This document shows positions 62,501 to 64,000 of a stretch of DNA of 64,000 nt, one piece after another. The stretch's first letter is position 1. Each line of letters opens with the position of its first letter. The DNA comes from Acanthosoma haemorrhoidale (taxonomy: Eukaryota > Arthropoda > Insecta > Hemiptera > Acanthosomatidae), in the NCBI GenBank assembly GCA_930367205.1, contig OV884015.1, positions 38,493,288 to 38,557,287 of the forward strand, in the 5' to 3' direction. The notes below the pieces were generated by a model. The model did not search any database, was not told where the DNA came from, and was given only the letters and a program-made list of their open reading frames with translations. The translations under genes were made by a program, and so were the position numbers.

Positions 62501-64000
62501 GTATACAAGGAAGAAAGCATCATAGAAGAACTGCATCATAAACTTTAACTTAATATTTAGTAAATATGAAATTTTGAACAAAAACGACTGACTCTAATAA
62601 ACTTTGAAATTTAAAAATGTACAAATAAATAGTCGTTGGTTCTTGTTTGAGTTAAAATTTTGTAAAAGTATAATTTTTATTTTAAATTGTATCACTAATT
62701 ATGTGATCATCTCCTATTTCTTTTTTATACTTTATATGTGACTTCATTAGAGCTTAATTTTTGAGCAAAGTATATTGTATTAATTTTTACTTCAGATCAT
62801 TTATAATTTGAGCTAAAATGAGACTTGGAAATAAAATAATATGTTTGACAAAAATTAATTAATTTAATAAAATGAAACTTAAAATCTCAGGTGGGTTCCA
62901 TCTTCCAATTGAAAAAAATAATTGTTGAAATTATATAAATAAATAAAAAAACTATAAACAGTAATATTTTCATAGGATGTTTTCTTGCTTCAGTACCCTG
63001 TTGATTAAATATTTCATTGGCGGTGGCTTCTTTGACTTCTTAAATAGTATATCTTCTGTATTGCAACTACGATTGCTTTCTTCTATCAAACAACCTTGAC
63101 TGACCCTCTCAATGGCTACTTATTGACTAACTGTACACATTACCTACACTGAAACCCCTAGCCAAAATATTGTAGGCACCAATGCATTTTCAATGACTCC
63201 TCAATATTTCCAACATTCAACACTTAATATAGCATAACCCACTACTACAATAAATAATCTACATTTAAATATTACTTGCTTATTAATTATTTGTGATGAG
63301 TCCATAATATCACTACAATACATACATATATATAATATAAGTATATGTATGAAATATAATAGGTACATATATATATAAACTTAACTAAAATGAATATTAA
63401 AATACACCTCACCAATACAGTCATTATTATGGCTTAGTTTAAAACCAGGGTGGCAGGCACAAGAAAATGAACCATCACTATTTGAACATGTGCCATTGTT
63501 ACAGATGTTTGGGTGTCGTGAACATTCATCAATATCAACACAGACATCCTTGTTTGTTGACAATGAGTATCCCGAAGGGCAGACGCATTGAAAACTTCCT
63601 TGCAAGTTTTTGCATGTACCATGGGCGCATACTCCAGATTTCTCTACACACTCATCGACATCTAAAAAGAAATAATAATATTCCAATTTCAAAAGTCTCT
63701 ATACTTCAATGGGACATTAGAATATTTGGAAGTAAACTAGAATGAAACACAAGTGCTAATATAACGTCCCCAAAAGGGATAATAGTCATGCTATATGTAT
63801 CAAATCAATTTATTTCCAATATTTATAGTAAATTATAGTATATAGTAAAAATAATATTTTGCTAATATCCAATGTATCTAGTCATAAAAAAATCAATAAC
63901 ATCATCAATCTTGGTTATGAATAAAATATTTATTGAAGTGCTCATAAATTTTAAATTAGGAAAAAATATAAATAAAAAAAACTTACAACTTCTATAAGTA
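50315..64000 (-). CDS. Fibrillin, 3' part of the gene (20 exons + edge)
   Basis: Twenty exons, all in phase with clean GT/AG borders, encode about 1,013 residues of a secreted microfibril glycoprotein. Domain order from N to C: five calcium-binding EGF modules (D-x-D/N-E-C starts, NTxGSFxCxCPxGY cores), an 8-cysteine TB module (60,310/60,088 exons, [11 protein letters not shown]), five cbEGF, a second TB (56,891-57,091, [12 protein letters not shown]), seven cbEGF, then the fibrillin-specific tail: a GCFSCK motif, a furin-type site GRQRR, and a C-terminal segment aligning to the part of vertebrate fibrillin released as asprosin. Five cbEGF between the last two TBs and seven after the last match my memory of vertebrate FBN1. 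Fibrillins assemble into extracellular microfibrils and tether TGF-beta-type ligands. The gene continues past 64,000 toward its 5' end. No stop or frameshift is seen. Confidence 0.95.
50753..50830 (+). repeat. Third copy of the 10.4/10.9 kb repeat
   Basis: GCACTTGAGAATGACAGTAT and GAGCTCTCGAAAGG resemble the 10,906 copy (GCACTTGATAATGGCAGCAT, GAGCTGTTGAAAGC). It lies in the last fibrillin intron. Confidence 0.45.
51490..51603 (-). CDS. Fibrillin exon, start of C-terminal domain
   Basis: This exon has 38 codons, acceptor TTCTAATCAG, donor CAA|GTCAGT. It reads [15 protein letters not shown] then [12 protein letters not shown], comparable with the VRILELLPAL stretch of FBN1. Confidence 0.85.
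51814..51900 (-). CDS. Fibrillin exon with furin-type site
   Basis: This exon has 29 codons, acceptor AATTTTTTAG, donor AAA|GTAAGT. It starts [15 protein letters not shown]-x-R-R is a proprotein-convertase site at the same place as RGRKRR in FBN1, followed by an N-glycosylation sequon NGT. Confidence 0.9.
52330..52461 (-). CDS. Fibrillin exon, end of last EGF and CxxC
   Basis: This exon has 44 codons. It begins GHCLTT (last Cys of the final EGF) and ends STEGCFSCK, equivalent to the EACYECK motif of vertebrate fibrillin. Confidence 0.9.
52749..52856 (-). CDS. Fibrillin exon, seventh cbEGF after last TB
   Basis: This exon has 36 codons: [16 protein letters not shown] and [12 protein letters not shown], close to the CSYGCSN...CGCPPGYFRIGQ stretch of FBN1. 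The usual D-x-D-E start is replaced by MNSAC, so calcium binding may be weak. Confidence 0.9.
53083..53960. repeat. Two direct copies of family X repeat
   Basis: The blocks at 53,083-53,400 and 53,440-53,735 are alike (TTTTGTAATTATACTCCA, AAACCCCCAACAT, TTAATCAACA, GATCTTT). The second continues with ATTAATGACAC and ATCAAATGTAACTACCAT as in the copies at 37.9 and 58.9 kb. They lie in a fibrillin intron. Confidence 0.7.
54050..54440 (+). repeat. tRNA-like SINE heads
   Basis: Two B-box-like sites, AAGTTTGAATCTC near 54,074 and GAGGATTTGAATCCC at 54,421-54,435, the second with an upstream A-box-like region near 54,365. They are fragments in a fibrillin intron. Confidence 0.35.
54503..54697 (-). 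CDS. Fibrillin exon, cbEGF 5 (end) and 6
   Basis: This exon has 65 codons: [16 protein letters not shown] finishes the fifth module and [14 protein letters not shown] begins the sixth. Confidence 0.93.
55586..55761 (-). CDS. Fibrillin exon, cbEGF 4 and start of 5
   Basis: [18 protein letters not shown] starts the fourth module and [14 protein letters not shown] the fifth. Confidence 0.93.
56213..56452 (-). CDS. Fibrillin exon, cbEGF 2 and 3
   Basis: Two modules: [15 protein letters not shown] and [15 protein letters not shown], each with the full six cysteines. Confidence 0.93.
56624..56749 (-). CDS. Fibrillin exon, cbEGF 1 after last TB
   Basis: A single module, [16 protein letters not shown], with NSIGSYKC core. 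Confidence 0.93.
56891..57091 (-). CDS. Fibrillin exon, last TB (8-Cys) module
   Basis: [34 protein letters not shown] and YTSLC make the eight cysteines with the triple Cys that defines TGF-beta-binding (TB) modules. Confidence 0.95.
57263..57413 (-). CDS. Fibrillin exon, cbEGF
   Basis: VSLSDDCQ ends the previous module and [16 protein letters not shown] begins this one, just before the TB. Confidence 0.92.
57576..57673 (-). CDS. Fibrillin exon, cbEGF
   Basis: [15 protein letters not shown] with [14 protein letters not shown]; acceptor TTTGTTGACAG, donor CAG|GTTTGT. Confidence 0.92.
58405..58537 (-). CDS. Fibrillin exon, cbEGF
   Basis: [19 protein letters not shown] with [14 protein letters not shown]. 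Confidence 0.92.
58640..59260. repeat. Family X repeat copies in fibrillin intron
   Basis: AATACCCCCAACATATT, GATCTTTAATATGATACTTA and ATGGCATTCAATGGAACTAT correspond to words of the 37.5 and 53.5 kb copies. A further partial copy at 59,160-59,260 includes AATATGGTAGGAAAATATTT. Confidence 0.55.
59455..59567 (-). CDS. Fibrillin exon, cbEGF
   Basis: [16 protein letters not shown] with [14 protein letters not shown]. Confidence 0.92.
59697..59876 (-). CDS. Fibrillin exon, TB end and cbEGF
   Basis: [12 protein letters not shown] gives the last TB cysteine and linker, then [16 protein letters not shown] starts the first cbEGF after this TB. Confidence 0.92.
60088..60195 (-). CDS. Fibrillin exon, main TB part
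   Basis: [19 protein letters not shown] and [12 protein letters not shown] carry six of the eight TB cysteines; the module is split over three exons. Confidence 0.92.
60310..60474 (-). CDS. Fibrillin exon, cbEGF and TB start
   Basis: [17 protein letters not shown] with [14 protein letters not shown], then [12 protein letters not shown] with the first TB cysteine. Confidence 0.92.
61020..61125 (-). CDS. Fibrillin exon, body of a cbEGF
   Basis: [17 protein letters not shown] continues the module whose DLNECAE start is in the 62,060-62,205 exon; ends [12 protein letters not shown]. Confidence 0.92.
61358..61445 (-). repeat. tRNA-like SINE head (minus)
   Basis: The minus strand gives an A-box-like ATGGTGTAGTAGT, an imperfect anticodon arm, and a perfect T-arm CTGGG-TTTGATT-CCCAG. 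The acceptor stem does not close, so it is a pseudo-tRNA or SINE head rather than a gene. Confidence 0.45.
62060..62205 (-). CDS. Fibrillin exon, cbEGF and start of next
   Basis: [16 protein letters not shown] with [14 protein letters not shown], then DLNECAE. Donor GAA|GTGAGT. Confidence 0.93.
62210..63410. other. Fibrillin intron, nothing recognised
   Basis: AT-rich intron of about 1.2 kb; no further EGF exon is visible on the minus strand. Confidence 0.5.
63413..63661 (-). CDS. Fibrillin exon, two cbEGF
   Basis: [16 protein letters not shown] and [17 protein letters not shown]; acceptor TCTTTTTAG, donor ATTG|GTGAGG. Confidence 0.95.
63987..64000 (-). CDS. Possible edge of the next fibrillin exon
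   Basis: A donor-like GTAAGT (minus, 63,981-63,986) suggests that an exon begins beyond the window and ends at 63,987. Phase fits the next exon, but it would give Tyr instead of the usual Asp before VDEC. Confidence 0.3.

Overview
This is AT-rich animal nuclear DNA, almost certainly from an insect. Genes are split by many introns, Jockey-like LINEs and Tc1/mariner, hAT, Harbinger-like and foldback elements are dispersed through it, and there are long (AT)n tracts. The gene set (trehalose-transporter-type sugar carrier, fibrillin, MCMDC2, a relic of a repetitive arthropod protein family) fits a non-dipteran insect, possibly Hemiptera. The order is inference and cannot be fixed from this window.

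Layout. 1-3.6 kb: decayed Jockey-like LINE material. 5-21 kb, minus strand: a multi-exon gene of unknown function whose exons join in phase, interrupted by LINE relics, an (AT)n tract and a GC-rich block that may be a solo LTR. 20-26 kb: an 867-bp foldback element, an internally deleted mariner-type element and a LINE 3' end. 27.1-29.9 kb, minus: a complete four-exon sugar transporter (453 aa). 31-34 kb: a hAT MITE with a perfect 8-bp target duplication, a LINE relic, a Tc1-type MITE, and a 945-bp Harbinger-like element carrying a two-exon MADF gene. 34.4-46.0 kb, plus: a complete 11-exon MCMDC2 gene (621 aa), with a Tc1 relic, a deleted mariner and a stray SMG6-like exon in its introns. 46.5-47.9 kb: two relics. 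50.3-64 kb, minus: the 3' part of a fibrillin gene, 20 in-frame exons encoding about 1,013 residues and continuing past the window edge.

Function. The intact genes are unrelated in role: carbohydrate transport at the plasma membrane, meiotic recombination (MCMDC2 is the counterpart of Drosophila MEI-217/MEI-218), and extracellular microfibrils. Nothing suggests co-regulation. The most informative points are the conserved fibrillin C-terminus (CxxC, furin-type site, asprosin-like tail), the unsplit MCMDC2 with one exon easily missed, the stray SMG6-like exon with a stop, the Harbinger-like element retaining only a MADF gene, and the unrecognised minus-strand gene with one apparent frameshift. 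Exon borders come from reading splice sites and phase by eye; no alignments were run.
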